Shown: positions 1 to 8,028 of the stretch, one piece after another
Position numbering within the stretch: position 1 is the first letter of the stretch
Layout: every line of letters starts with the position of its first letter
From: Streptomyces sp. RPA4-2
GTDB taxonomy: Bacteria > Actinomycetota > Actinomycetes > Streptomycetales > Streptomycetaceae
Length of the DNA: 64,000 nucleotides
Assembly (NCBI RefSeq): GCF_012273515.2
Contig: NZ_CP050975.2
Span: 310,001-374,000 of the forward strand
Direction: 5' to 3'
Made by a program: the position numbers and the translations under genes
Notes under the pieces: generated by a model
Told to the model about the DNA's origin: nothing
What the model saw: the letters and a program-made list of their open reading frames with translations, nothing else
Databases searched by the model: none

Positions 1-1083
1 ATCGGCATCCTGGGCATCGTCGTCAAGGAGTTCGACGGCGTCCTGCACTGCCTGATGCAGGCCAAGATGGAACCCGGCAACATCGAGACCGTCCAGCTGT
101 CCCCCACCGTGCAGGCCACCCGCAGCAACTACACCGGGGTGCACCGGGGCGCCCCCGTGAACCACATCGAGTACTTCGCGCCGCCGCGGACCGCCTCGCG
201 GGTGCTGTTCGACTCCCTGCAGTCCGAACAGGGCTCCTGGTTCCTGCGCAAACGCAACCGGAACATGGTGGTGGAGGCGCTCGGCCCCGTCCCCGAGCAC
301 GAGGACTTCGTGTGGCTGACGCTCGGCCAGATCCACCAGCTGCTGCACGAGTCGAACGTGGTCAACATGGACGCCCGTACCGTGCTGTCGCTGATCCCGT
401 CCTTCTCCGACGAGGGGCCGCCGCTGCACTCCATGGAGCACCTCCTCAACCGGCTCACCGAGATCAAGGCGCACCGGGAGCTGGTGCAGACCAGCATGCC
501 GCTGTCGGCCGTACGGCGCTGGCGGCGCACCGAGGACGGGATCTCCCACGACAGCGGCCACCACTTCACCGTCATCGCCGCGTCCGTGGCCGCCGCCAAC
601 CGCGAGGTCACCCGCTGGACCCAGCCGCTGCTCGCGCCGGCCGAACAGGGCCTGTCCGCGTTCCTGGTGCGCCGCATCGGCGGCGTGCCGCACCTGCTGG
701 CGCACGCCCGCTCCGAGGCGGGTGTGCTGGACGTGGCGGAGCTCGGCCCCACCGTGCAGTGCCAGCCGGGCCGCGCGCTGACGCTGCCCGCACCGCGGCA
801 GCCGCGGTTCCTGGACCTGGTCCTGCGGGCCGAGGCGGGCTCGCTGCTGTACGACACCGTGCAGTCCGAGGAGGGCGGGCGTTTCCACCACGCGGGCAAC
901 CGCTACGTCCTGATGGAGGTGGGCGGCGACTTCCCCGTCGACGTGCCCGAGGACTTCCTGTGGGTGACGGTGGACCAGATGTCCGCGCTGCTGCGGCACA
1001 GCAACTACCTGAACATCGAGGCCCGTACGCTGCTGACCGGGCTGCGCGCGGCCTGGGCGCGCGGCGGGGCGTACGCCCGGTGA
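1..1083 (+). CDS. NDP-hexose 2,3-dehydratase (5' end missing)
   Basis: The reading frame is open from base 1, so the gene starts upstream of the window. The protein has the internal duplication typical of TylX3/OleV-type NDP-4-keto-6-deoxyhexose 2,3-dehydratases. Two related halves carry matching segments such as VQLSPTVQATRSNY with ESNVVNMDARTVLSL, and AELGPTVQCQPGR with HSNYLNIEARTLLTGL. The enzyme removes the C2 hydroxyl of the 4-keto sugar, the first step toward a 2,6-dideoxysugar. The stop overlaps the next gene by 4 bp (GTGA), so the two are probably translationally coupled with the 3-ketoreductase that completes C2 deoxygenation. The family call is firm; the sugar is unknown. Confidence 0.9.
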   Translation: MGILGIVVKEFDGVLHCLMQAKMEPGNIETVQLSPTVQATRSNYTGVHRGAPVNHIEYFAPPRTASRVLFDSLQSEQGSWFLRKRNRNMVVEALGPVPEHEDFVWLTLGQIHQLLHESNVVNMDARTVLSLIPSFSDEGPPLHSMEHLLNRLTEIKAHRELVQTSMPLSAVRRWRRTEDGISHDSGHHFTVIAASVAAANREVTRWTQPLLAPAEQGLSAFLVRRIGGVPHLLAHARSEAGVLDVAELGPTVQCQPGRALTLPAPRQPRFLDLVLRAEAGSLLYDTVQSEEGGRFHHAGNRYVLMEVGGDFPVDVPEDFLWVTVDQMSALLRHSNYLNIEARTLLTGLRAAWARGGAYAR

Positions 1084-2069
1084 GCGGGCCGGGAGGACCG
1101 GTGCTGCGGGTCGGCGTGCTGGGCTGCGCGGACATCGCCGGGCGGCGCATGCTGCCCTCGATGGCCCGTCAGCCGCTCGTCGAGGTCAGCGCCGTGGCCA
1201 GCCGCAGCCTCGACAGGGCGCGGGCGTTCACCGACCGGTTCGGCGGCACGCCGGTGGCCGGCTACGCGCGGCTGCTGGAGCGTGCGGACGTGGACGCGGT
1301 GTACGTGCCGCTGCCGCCCGAGCTGCACGCGCAGTGGACACTGCGGGCGCTGGAGGCCGGCAAGCACGTGCTGTGCGAGAAGCCGTTCGCGCTGCGGCAG
1401 GCCGACGCGGACAAGGCGGTCGCTCTCGCCCGCGAGCGCGGCCTGCTGCTGATGGAGAGCTTCATGTTCCTGCACCACTCCCAGCACGCACACGTCCGCC
1501 GGCTCCTGGACGACGGGCTGATCGGCGAACTGCAGCTGTTCGGCTCCGAGTTCGGCATCCCGCTGCGCCCCGACAGTGACGGCGCCGCGCGGCGCGCCAG
1601 CACCCTGCCCGAGGTCGCCGCCTACCCGCTGCGCGCCGCCCAGCTCTTCCTCGGCCCCGGCCTGCGGGTGGCCGGCGCCCAGGTGCGCCCGGCCGGCCCG
1701 CACGGGCCCGCTCCCGCGGGCGGCGCGCTGCTGACGGCCCCGTCCGGGGCGGCCGCCCAGCTCGCCTACGGTGTCGAGCACGCCTACCGCAGCGGCTACG
1801 ACCTGTGGGGCAGCGAGGGGCGGCTGCGGCTGGAACGCGCCTTCAGCACCCCCGACGAGCACGTCCCCGTACTGCACGTCGAACGCGGCGGCGCCGTCCA
1901 GGAGATCCGGCTCGCGCCGGACACCCACTTCACCAACATCGCGGGCGTCTTCGCCCGCGCCGTCCTCGACGGCGAGGACTTCACCCCGCACACCGAGGCC
2001 GTGCTGGCCCACGCCCGGCTCGTGGACGAGGTGGAACAGGCCGCCGCCACCCGGCCGCCCGCCCTCTGA
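1080..2069 (+). CDS. NDP-hexose 3-ketoreductase (Gfo/Idh/MocA family)
   Basis: NAD(P)-dependent reductase of the Gfo/Idh/MocA family. The N-terminus has the Rossmann segment LRVGVLGCADIAGRR and the family signature GKHVLCEKPFAL, followed by MESFMFLHH. With the 2,3-dehydratase it converts the 3,4-diketo intermediate to a 2,6-dideoxy-4-keto sugar, as TylC1/OleW do. I chose the GTG at 1080, which overlaps the upstream stop. A GTG at 1101 just after a GGGAGG is an alternative that shortens the protein by 7 residues. Length (about 329 aa) fits the family. Confidence 0.9.
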   Translation: MSGPGGPVLRVGVLGCADIAGRRMLPSMARQPLVEVSAVASRSLDRARAFTDRFGGTPVAGYARLLERADVDAVYVPLPPELHAQWTLRALEAGKHVLCEKPFALRQADADKAVALARERGLLLMESFMFLHHSQHAHVRRLLDDGLIGELQLFGSEFGIPLRPDSDGAARRASTLPEVAAYPLRAAQLFLGPGLRVAGAQVRPAGPHGPAPAGGALLTAPSGAAAQLAYGVEHAYRSGYDLWGSEGRLRLERAFSTPDEHVPVLHVERGGAVQEIRLAPDTHFTNIAGVFARAVLDGEDFTPHTEAVLAHARLVDEVEQAAATRPPAL

Positions 2070-2182
2070 CCACCCCTCCCCCGTCCCGCGTCCCCGTCCC
2101 CCGCCTTCGGTAGGCCGCCACCTGACCGGCGGCCGCCGCGGGCACGGGAATCGGGGCGGGGACGGGGGGACGGGGCACGGGG

Positions 2183-2215
2183 CGGCCCGGCGCGCACCGC
2201 GTGCGCGCCGGGCCG
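2183..2215. terminator. Bidirectional hairpin terminator
   Basis: A perfect 15-bp stem with a 3-nt loop lies between two convergent genes (ends at 2069 and 2244). It has no U-tract, as is common in Streptomyces. Position and symmetry suggest it ends transcription from both sides. Confidence 0.6.
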
Positions 2216-2243
2216 CTCCTGCCCCCGCCCGCCGGGGCCGGGG

Positions 2244-2663
2244 TTACGCGTCCTGGCCGGCGTGGATGTCGACGCCGAGCTGGCGGAAGAGCCCGGCCAT
2301 GTCCAGCTGGTCCCAGTGCTCGGCCAGCAGCCCGTCCTCGACCCGCCAGAAGTCGATCGACTGGAAGCTGAGCGGACGCCCGGTGGCCTCGACGCCGAAG
2401 AACGTGCCCTGGTGGGTGCCGGAGTACTCGAAGCGGCCGGCGATCCGGTCCCCCTCCACGACCAGGTCGTGGGTGACGACCTTGACGTCGGGGAACGCGG
2501 CGAAGATCTGCTCCCAGAACGCCGTGTTGGCCTCGATGCCGTCCTCGACGACCGGGTTGTGGTCGATGTGCCCGGGCGCGGTGTGCGCGCTCATGGTGCT
2601 CACGTCATGACTGTTGATCATGTCGACGAAGCGCTGGACGAGTTCACGGTGGTTGTCTGCCAT
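2244..2663 (-). CDS. SnoaL-like (NTF2 fold) protein
   Basis: A 139-aa protein of the SnoaL/NTF2-like superfamily. It starts MADNHRELVQRFVDMINSHD and ends with FRQLGVDIHAGQDA; the pattern of a terminal helix, an FPDVKVVTHDLVVEGD strand and an SIDFWRVEDGLLAEHWD strand is typical. SnoaL proteins act as polyketide cyclases, hydroxylase partners or other small-molecule enzymes, so the reaction cannot be read from sequence. The ATG follows GAGAGG. It is convergent with the ketoreductase and divergent from rmlA. Two other NTF2-like genes lie in the window (9758 and 18424). Confidence 0.8.
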   Translation of the reverse strand: MADNHRELVQRFVDMINSHDVSTMSAHTAPGHIDHNPVVEDGIEANTAFWEQIFAAFPDVKVVTHDLVVEGDRIAGRFEYSGTHQGTFFGVEATGRPLSFQSIDFWRVEDGLLAEHWDQLDMAGLFRQLGVDIHAGQDA

Positions 2664-2825
2664 GCCTGTGTGCCTCTCTGGGCTCGCGTCACTGGACGGC
2701 CGGGCGGAGCGGCCCCGCAGGTCACCCCGCGGAGCCCGCCACCGGCCGCTGCCCCCGAGGATCCCCACCGCCTCTGGAGCCGCTCTGGAGGGCGCCTGTG
2801 GGCCCGGCCCATCCCCGATCCCGGC

Positions 2826-2846
2826 TCAAGTGGCCGCTCCTAGCGT
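2826..2846 (+). promoter_or_regulatory. Probable SARP-type promoter of rmlA
   Basis: A heptamer TCAAGTG (2826-2832) is followed by exactly 8 bp and a -10 element TAGCGT (2841-2846). This is the geometry of SARP-activated promoters and matches better sites elsewhere in the window. Only one clear heptamer is present; the one expected 11 bp upstream is degenerate. The -10 puts transcription start near the rmlA ATG (2854), which has no Shine-Dalgarno, so the mRNA may be leaderless. Confidence 0.45.
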
Positions 2847-2853
2847 CGAAGCC

Positions 2854-3921
2854 ATGAAGGCTCTCGTACTCTCCGGCGGGGCCGGAACCCGCCTGCGCCC
2901 CCTCACCCACACATCCGCCAAGCAGCTGGTGCCCGTGGCCAACAAGCCGGTTCTCTTCTACGGCCTGGAAGCGATCGCGGACGCGGGCATCACCGAGGTC
3001 GGGATCATCGTCGGGGACACCGCCGACGAGATCATGCAAGCCGTCGGCGACGGCTCCAAGTTCGGGATCGCCGTCACCTACATCCCCCAGTCCGCTCCCC
3101 TGGGACTGGCCCACGCCGTCCTCATCGCCCGCGAGTTCCTCGCCGACGACGACTTCGTCATGTACCTCGGCGACAACTTCATCGTGGGCGGCATCTCGGA
3201 CCTGGTCGACGCCTTCCGCGCGCAGCGGCCCGCCGCCCAGATCCTGCTCACCCAGGTCTCCGACCCGCAGCAGTTCGGGGTCGCCGAATTCGGCCCCGGC
3301 GGACGGATCGTGGGCCTGGAGGAGAAACCGGAGCACCCCAAGAGCGACCTCGCGCTGGTCGGCGTCTACCTGTTCACCGACGCCGTGCACGAGGCCGTCC
3401 GCGCCATCAAGCCGTCCTGGCGCGGCGAACTGGAGATCACCCACGCCCTGCAGTGGCTGATCGACCAGGACCGCGACGTCCGCTCCACGACGATCTCCGG
3501 GTACTGGAAGGACACCGGCAACGTCGGCGACATGCTGGAGGTCAACCGCTCCGTCCTGGAGCACGCCGAACCCCGTATCGAGGGCGACGTCGACGCCGCC
3601 AGCGAGATCATCGGCCGGGTGCGGATCGACGAGGGCGCCCGCGTCACCGGCTCACGCATCGTGGGCCCCGCCGTCATCGGCGCCGGCAGCGTGATCACCG
3701 GCTCCTACGTCGGCCCGTTCACCTCCATCGCCGCCGACTGCCGCATCACCGACAGCGAGATCGAGTTCTCCATCGTCCTGGACGGCTCCTCGGTGCGCGG
3801 CGCCCGCCGCGTGGAGGCCTCCATCATCGGACGCAACGTGGAGGTGACCCCCGCCCCGCGGATCCCCGCCGCCCACCGGCTCATCCTCGGCGACCACAGC
3901 AAGGTGCAGATATCGTCATGA
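2854..3921 (+). CDS. rmlA: Glucose-1-phosphate thymidylyltransferase (long form)
   Basis: Makes dTDP-glucose from dTTP and glucose-1-phosphate, the first step of the deoxysugar pathway. The N-terminal nucleotidyltransferase motif LSGGAGTRLRPLT with KQLVPVANKPVLFY is intact. The catalytic region VMYLGDNFI and substrate loops follow. From about residue 240 a left-handed beta-helix-like hexapeptide repeat region marks the 355-aa long form (StrD type). The ATG at 2854 lacks a Shine-Dalgarno and sits at the predicted transcription start. The stop overlaps rmlB by 4 bp (ATGA). Confidence 0.95.
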   Translation: MKALVLSGGAGTRLRPLTHTSAKQLVPVANKPVLFYGLEAIADAGITEVGIIVGDTADEIMQAVGDGSKFGIAVTYIPQSAPLGLAHAVLIAREFLADDDFVMYLGDNFIVGGISDLVDAFRAQRPAAQILLTQVSDPQQFGVAEFGPGGRIVGLEEKPEHPKSDLALVGVYLFTDAVHEAVRAIKPSWRGELEITHALQWLIDQDRDVRSTTISGYWKDTGNVGDMLEVNRSVLEHAEPRIEGDVDAASEIIGRVRIDEGARVTGSRIVGPAVIGAGSVITGSYVGPFTSIAADCRITDSEIEFSIVLDGSSVRGARRVEASIIGRNVEVTPAPRIPAAHRLILGDHSKVQISS

Positions 3922-4910
3922 CCACCACACGCATCCTCGTCACCGGCGGCGCGGGGTTCATCGGATCGCACTACGTGCGCACCCTGCTCGGCCCGGCCGG
4001 CCCCGGCGACGTCCACGTCACCGTCCTCGACAAGCTCACCTACGCCGGCAACCCCGCCAACCTCGACCCGGTCCGCGGCCACCCCGGCTTCCGCTTCGTC
4101 CACGGCGACATCCGCGACACCCGCCTGGTGGCCGAACTCGTCGCCGGACACGAGCAGATCGTGCACTTCGCCGCCGAGTCCCACGTCGACCGCTCCATCC
4201 TCGGCGCCGCCGAGTTCATCACCACCAACGTGCTGGGCACCCAGACCCTGCTGGACGCGGCGCTGCGCCGGCCCGGCGGCCGGGCCCGCTTCCTGCACGT
4301 GTCCACCGACGAGGTCTACGGCTCCGTGGCCGAGGGATCCTGGCCGGAGAGCGACCCGCTGCGGCCCAACTCCCCCTACGCCGCCTCCAAGGCCTCCTCC
4401 GACCTGGTGGCCCTGTCCTACCACCGCACCCACGGCCTGGACGTACGGGTGACGCGCTGCTCCAACAACTACGGCCACCACCACTTCCCCGAGAAGGTCA
4501 TCCCGCTGTTCGTCACCAACCTCCTCGACGGACACCGCGTCCCGCTGTACGGGGAGGGGCTGAACGTACGGGACTGGCTGCACATCGACGACCATGTGCA
4601 GGCCCTGGAACTGGTGCGCACCGGCGGCCGGCCGGGCGAGGTGTACAACATCGGCGGCGGCACCGAACTGAGCAACAAGGAACTGACCACACTGCTGCTG
4701 GACCTGGCCGGGGCGGGCTGGGACAGCGTCGAGCACGTGCCCGACCGGCTGGGACACGACCTGCGCTACTCGGTCGACTGCGGCAAGATCTCCCGCGAGC
4801 TGGGCTACCGGCCCCGCAAGGACTTCACCCAGGGCCTGGCGGAGACCTTCGCGTGGTACCGCGACAACCGTTCCTGGTGGGAACCCCTCAAGCACAAGGC
4901 CGCCCTGTGA
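3918..4910 (+). CDS. rmlB: dTDP-glucose 4,6-dehydratase
   Basis: Short-chain dehydrogenase-type enzyme converting dTDP-glucose to dTDP-4-keto-6-deoxyglucose. It has the NAD-binding motif TGGAGFIGSHYVR near the N-terminus, the motif FAAESHVDRSI, the active-site HVSTDEVYGS and the catalytic Tyr-x3-Lys in PYAASKASSD. The length (330 aa) is normal. The ATG overlaps the rmlA stop (ATGA), so the two are translationally coupled. A strong hairpin follows 33 bp after the stop and closes the unit. Confidence 0.95.
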   Translation: MTTTRILVTGGAGFIGSHYVRTLLGPAGPGDVHVTVLDKLTYAGNPANLDPVRGHPGFRFVHGDIRDTRLVAELVAGHEQIVHFAAESHVDRSILGAAEFITTNVLGTQTLLDAALRRPGGRARFLHVSTDEVYGSVAEGSWPESDPLRPNSPYAASKASSDLVALSYHRTHGLDVRVTRCSNNYGHHHFPEKVIPLFVTNLLDGHRVPLYGEGLNVRDWLHIDDHVQALELVRTGGRPGEVYNIGGGTELSNKELTTLLLDLAGAGWDSVEHVPDRLGHDLRYSVDCGKISRELGYRPRKDFTQGLAETFAWYRDNRSWWEPLKHKAAL

Positions 4911-4942
4911 ACGGGTGAGCCCCGGCCGGCCGCACGGTCGCA

Positions 4943-4986
4943 CACCGGTGCCCCGAAGACCCGTACAGGTCTTCGGGGCACCGGTG
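4943..4986 (+). terminator. Hairpin terminator after rmlB
   Basis: A perfect 19-bp stem (4943-4961 with 4968-4986) and a 6-nt loop lie just downstream of rmlB and upstream of the ArsR-type regulator. It separates the sugar operon from the regulator/exporter pair. Confidence 0.75.
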
Positions 4987-5084
4987 CGACAGTCCCCCGG
5001 ATCCGCGGCGGGCGGGCGGCATCGGCAGAAGGTCCCGCGCGCCGGACAGCAGATTCCGGAAGTCCGCGCGCCCTCCCCTTGCAC

Positions 5085-5108
5085 AATGGTCAAGAATCGT
5101 TGACCATT
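5085..5108. promoter_or_regulatory. Operator of the ArsR-type regulator
   Basis: A perfect inverted repeat, AATGGTCAA / TTGACCATT with a 6-bp spacer, ends 6 bp before the ATG of the winged-helix regulator. A TTGCAC just upstream may serve as the -35. Binding here would block transcription of the regulator and the coupled exporter, a typical ArsR autoregulation layout. Confidence 0.65.
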
Positions 5109-5114
5109 GCTCGC

Positions 5115-5654
5115 ATGCCTACCGACGATCTCCCCGAGACGTTCCACGTCACCACTGACGAACAGCTGCGCGCCGTCTCCAGCCTCACGCGCCACCGGAT
5201 CATGGCCGTGCTCCGCTTCGAGCCCGCGACGATCACGCAGATCGCCGCGCGAGTGGGTCTCGCGAAGGGGAGTTCCAGCTACCACGTACGGCTGCTGGAG
5301 CGGGCCGGCCTGGTGAAGGTGGTACGGACGCGGAAGGTCCGGGGGGTCACCGAGCGGTACTACGCGATGGCCGCGCGGTCGATCGCGCTGCCGGATCCCG
5401 GCGAGGGAGGGCCGGATGTGCTGATGCGGCACGCGGTGGCGGACCTGGAGGCAGCGCCGGCGGATACCGAGCGGCATGTGCGGATGGCGCACCTGCGGCT
5501 CACCGACGAGCAGTTCGCACAGCTGGGGGCGCGGCTGCAGGCACTGGCGGACGAGTACCGGGAGCTGTCCGATCCGTCGCTGCCGGACGCGTCACTCGTC
5601 TTCGCACTGTTCCACCCGGCATCGCGCGAGCAGGCCGAGGGGGGCGCCAAGTGA
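5115..5654 (+). CDS. ArsR-family winged-helix regulator
   Basis: A 179-aa regulator. Residues about 20-90 form a winged helix: RHRIMAVLRFEPATITQIA, then recognition-helix region GLAKGSSSYHVRLLERAGLV and a wing with RGVTERYYAMA. This resembles HTH_20/ArsR-type proteins. No metal-binding Cys motif is visible, so the ligand is probably not a metal. The ATG at 5115 lies directly after a perfect operator-like palindrome. It ends GTGA-overlapped with an MFS exporter, so it probably controls drug efflux. It may be unrelated to the biosynthetic cluster. Confidence 0.8.
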   Translation: MPTDDLPETFHVTTDEQLRAVSSLTRHRIMAVLRFEPATITQIAARVGLAKGSSSYHVRLLERAGLVKVVRTRKVRGVTERYYAMAARSIALPDPGEGGPDVLMRHAVADLEAAPADTERHVRMAHLRLTDEQFAQLGARLQALADEYRELSDPSLPDASLVFALFHPASREQAEGGAK

Positions 5655-6946
5655 CGTCGGACATCCGGAAGTTGCCGGCCGGGTTCGGACGGCTGTGGAC
5701 CGCGCAGACGATCTCCTCGCTCGGTGACGGGGTGACGCAGGCCGCGCTGCCGCTGATCGCACTGACGTTGACGCGGGATCCGATGGCGCTCGCCGTCGTC
5801 ACGGCCGCCGGAACCCTGCCGTGGCTGCTCTTCGGGGTGCTCGGCGGTGCGCTGGTGGACCGATGGGACCGCCGCCGCACGATGTGGGTCACCGACGCGG
5901 CGCGTGCGGCACTGCTCGCGATACCCGCGGCAGCGGCCGCGCTCGACGGGCTGAGCATTCCACTGCTCGCGGCCGTCGCCTTCCTCCTCGGCCTCGGCGG
6001 ACTCTTCTTCGACACGGCCGCCACGGCCTACCTGCCGGATCTGCTCCGCCGCGACCCCGCGCTCCTGGAGCGCGCCAACTCCCGCCTGCGCGGCGCCCAG
6101 ACCGCCGCGTCCGGCTTCGCCGGGCCGCCCGCGGGCAGTGCCCTGCTCGCGCTCGGGCGGGCGGTCCCCCTGCTCGCCGACGCGGTGTCGTTCGCGCTCT
6201 GCGCACTGCTCGTCCGTACGCTGCCCGCCATGCCCCGCCCCGTGCCGGAGGCCCGCGAATCACTGCTGCGGCAGGCACGGGCCGGGGCCTCGTACGTCTT
6301 CCGGGACCGGGTGCTGCTCGGGCTCGCGCTCCGCCCGGCGGTCGGGAACATCGCCTTCCTCGCCGTGGAGACCGTCCTCGCCCTCTTCGCGCACGACCGC
6401 CTCGGCATCGACACCTACGGCTTCGGCCTGCTCCTCACGGCGGAGGCCACCGGCGGCCTGCTCGGTGCGGGCATCGCCTCCTTCCTCGGCCGGCGGCTCG
6501 GCACCGGTACCGCACTGACCTGCACGGCCGCCGTCGAAGGGCTCGCCATCCTGGGCCTGGCCGCCGCCCCGAACCCGTACGTGGCCGGGCTGGCGCTCGC
6601 CGTCTGCGGGGCCGGCATGGGCGCCACGATGGTGCTCGCCCCCTCCCTCCGGCAGGCGATCGTCCCCGCCCACCTGATGGGCCGGGTCGCCTCCACCTCC
6701 CGCATGCTCGCCATGTGCGCCGCCCCCGTCGGGGCCTTCCTCGGCGGCTGGCTGGCCACCGCCTACGACATCCGCACCCCGCTCTGCGCCGCCGGCGTCC
6801 TCCTCCTCGCGATGACGGCCGTCACGGCATCCATGACCAGCAACCGCCGGGTCGAGGCGGCGCTGCGGGCCGCCGCCCGGGCCGGCGGTCCAGATCACCC
6901 GGCGGGCAAGGATCCCGCCCGGGAGAGTGCGCCCGGCCTGTTGTGA
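5651..6946 (+). CDS. MFS transporter
   Basis: A 431-aa integral membrane protein of the major facilitator superfamily (MFS_3/enterobactin-exporter-like). It begins near FGRLWTAQTISSLGDGVTQAALPLIAL and carries the loop 2-3 motif GALVDRWDRRRTM. About 12 hydrophobic segments run to residue 400. The GTG start overlaps the stop of the ArsR-type regulator (GTGA), forming a two-gene efflux operon. The substrate cannot be told from sequence. Confidence 0.85.
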   Translation: MTSDIRKLPAGFGRLWTAQTISSLGDGVTQAALPLIALTLTRDPMALAVVTAAGTLPWLLFGVLGGALVDRWDRRRTMWVTDAARAALLAIPAAAAALDGLSIPLLAAVAFLLGLGGLFFDTAATAYLPDLLRRDPALLERANSRLRGAQTAASGFAGPPAGSALLALGRAVPLLADAVSFALCALLVRTLPAMPRPVPEARESLLRQARAGASYVFRDRVLLGLALRPAVGNIAFLAVETVLALFAHDRLGIDTYGFGLLLTAEATGGLLGAGIASFLGRRLGTGTALTCTAAVEGLAILGLAAAPNPYVAGLALAVCGAGMGATMVLAPSLRQAIVPAHLMGRVASTSRMLAMCAAPVGAFLGGWLATAYDIRTPLCAAGVLLLAMTAVTASMTSNRRVEAALRAAARAGGPDHPAGKDPARESAPGLL

Positions 6947-6978
6947 CGCCTGCCGCGAAGGCGCCGCAACAGGCCGGG
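6932..6978 (+). terminator. Hairpin terminator after the MFS gene
   Basis: A 12-bp inverted repeat (6932-6943 with 6967-6978) overlaps the stop codon of the exporter. A few inner pairs strengthen the stem. There is no U-tract. Confidence 0.5.
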
Positions 6979-7260
6979 TGCCAGGCCCGTACGGCGCAGC
7001 GCGATCAGGTGACGGGTCGTCGTCGAGGAAGAGGAATTCGCTTCGGCTCCGGGCGCGTGAGCACCTGGGTGAAGGTCCCGCACGCCTCGGCCTGCCCGTC
7101 AGAAGTGCGGCGGTGGCCGGAGCCCTGCGTGGCGGTGGGCCGGGGACGGGTGCGGTGTTCGCCGTCGCGGGTGCGCGAAGGGCGTGTTCGCCGTCGCGGG
7201 TGCGCCGGGGCGGTCGCCGTGGTGGCGGGGTGCGGTGGCTGTCTCCGGCCGCCGGGGCGT
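6947..7260. other. Intergenic, convergent genes, short direct repeat
   Basis: No gene is visible. Apart from the terminator at its left end, it holds a 22-bp direct repeat beginning GTGTTCGCCGTC at 7155 and again at 7184. It separates the exporter from the oppositely oriented epimerase gene. Confidence 0.5.
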
Positions 7261-7887
7261 TCAGCGGCCGAGGTGCTGGGGGTGCGGGAGCTGCCAGGAG
7301 GGGCCGTAGGAGGTGAGTGCCTCCTCGTAGGTGGGCAGCAGGCCGCGTGCGACGGCCTCGGACAGGCTCGGGGCGGTGGCGTCCTTCTCGGAGCGGATCA
7401 GGCCTGTGGTGGTGGGCCAGGGGATGCCGATGGCCGGGTCGAGGGCCTGGATGTCGACCATGGTGCCGGGGACGTACTCCTCGGAGCACAGGTAGTTCAT
7501 GCAGGTGTCGTCGGTCAGGGCGAGGAAGGCGTGGCCCAGGCCGTCGGCGAGGTAGACGCCGATGCCGGAGCCGGCCTCCTGCAGGGTGGTGTCGAACATG
7601 CCGAACGTCGGGGAGCCGACGCGCAGGTCGACCACCACGTCCAGAGCGGCGCCGCGTACGCAGGTCACCAGTTTCGCCTGGCCGGGCGGCAGGGTGGTGC
7701 CGTGGATGCCGCGCAGGGTGTTGCGGTGGGAGACCGAGAAGTTGACCTGGCGGACGGTGAACGGCTGGCCGCTGCTTCCGGTCAGCTCGCCCAGGCGCCA
7801 GGCCTCGAAGAACCGGCCCCGGTTGTCCGGGAGTTGCGACGGCGTGATCCGGAAGGCGTCGCGGACCTTCATCTCCTCAATGGCCAT
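7261..7887 (-). CDS. dTDP-4-keto-6-deoxyhexose 3,5- or 5-epimerase (RmlC-like)
   Basis: A 208-aa cupin-fold sugar epimerase. It shows the family blocks DNRGRFFEAWR, the catalytic-His segment NTLRGIHGTTLPPGQAKLV, the RGAALDVVVDLRVGSPTFG strand with the second catalytic His/Asp context, and NYLCSEEYVPG near the active-site Tyr. It would set C3/C5 configuration of the 4-keto sugar made by the rmlA/rmlB/2,3-dehydratase set at the left end. Whether it acts at C3, C5 or both cannot be told. The ATG follows GAGGAAG. Confidence 0.88.
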   Translation of the reverse strand: MAIEEMKVRDAFRITPSQLPDNRGRFFEAWRLGELTGSSGQPFTVRQVNFSVSHRNTLRGIHGTTLPPGQAKLVTCVRGAALDVVVDLRVGSPTFGMFDTTLQEAGSGIGVYLADGLGHAFLALTDDTCMNYLCSEEYVPGTMVDIQALDPAIGIPWPTTTGLIRSEKDATAPSLSEAVARGLLPTYEEALTSYGPSWQLPHPQHLGR

Positions 7888-8028
7888 GCTTCCTCGGTTC
7901 GGGTCGTCGGGTCGTGGGGTCGTCCGGCCGCGGGGTGACGGGCCGTCAGCAGTGCGGCGGTGCGCCGGTGTGTGACGAGGGCGGGGTCCGCGGCGGCCTG
8001 GGCCGCGGACCCCGGGTGGGTGTGCGGG

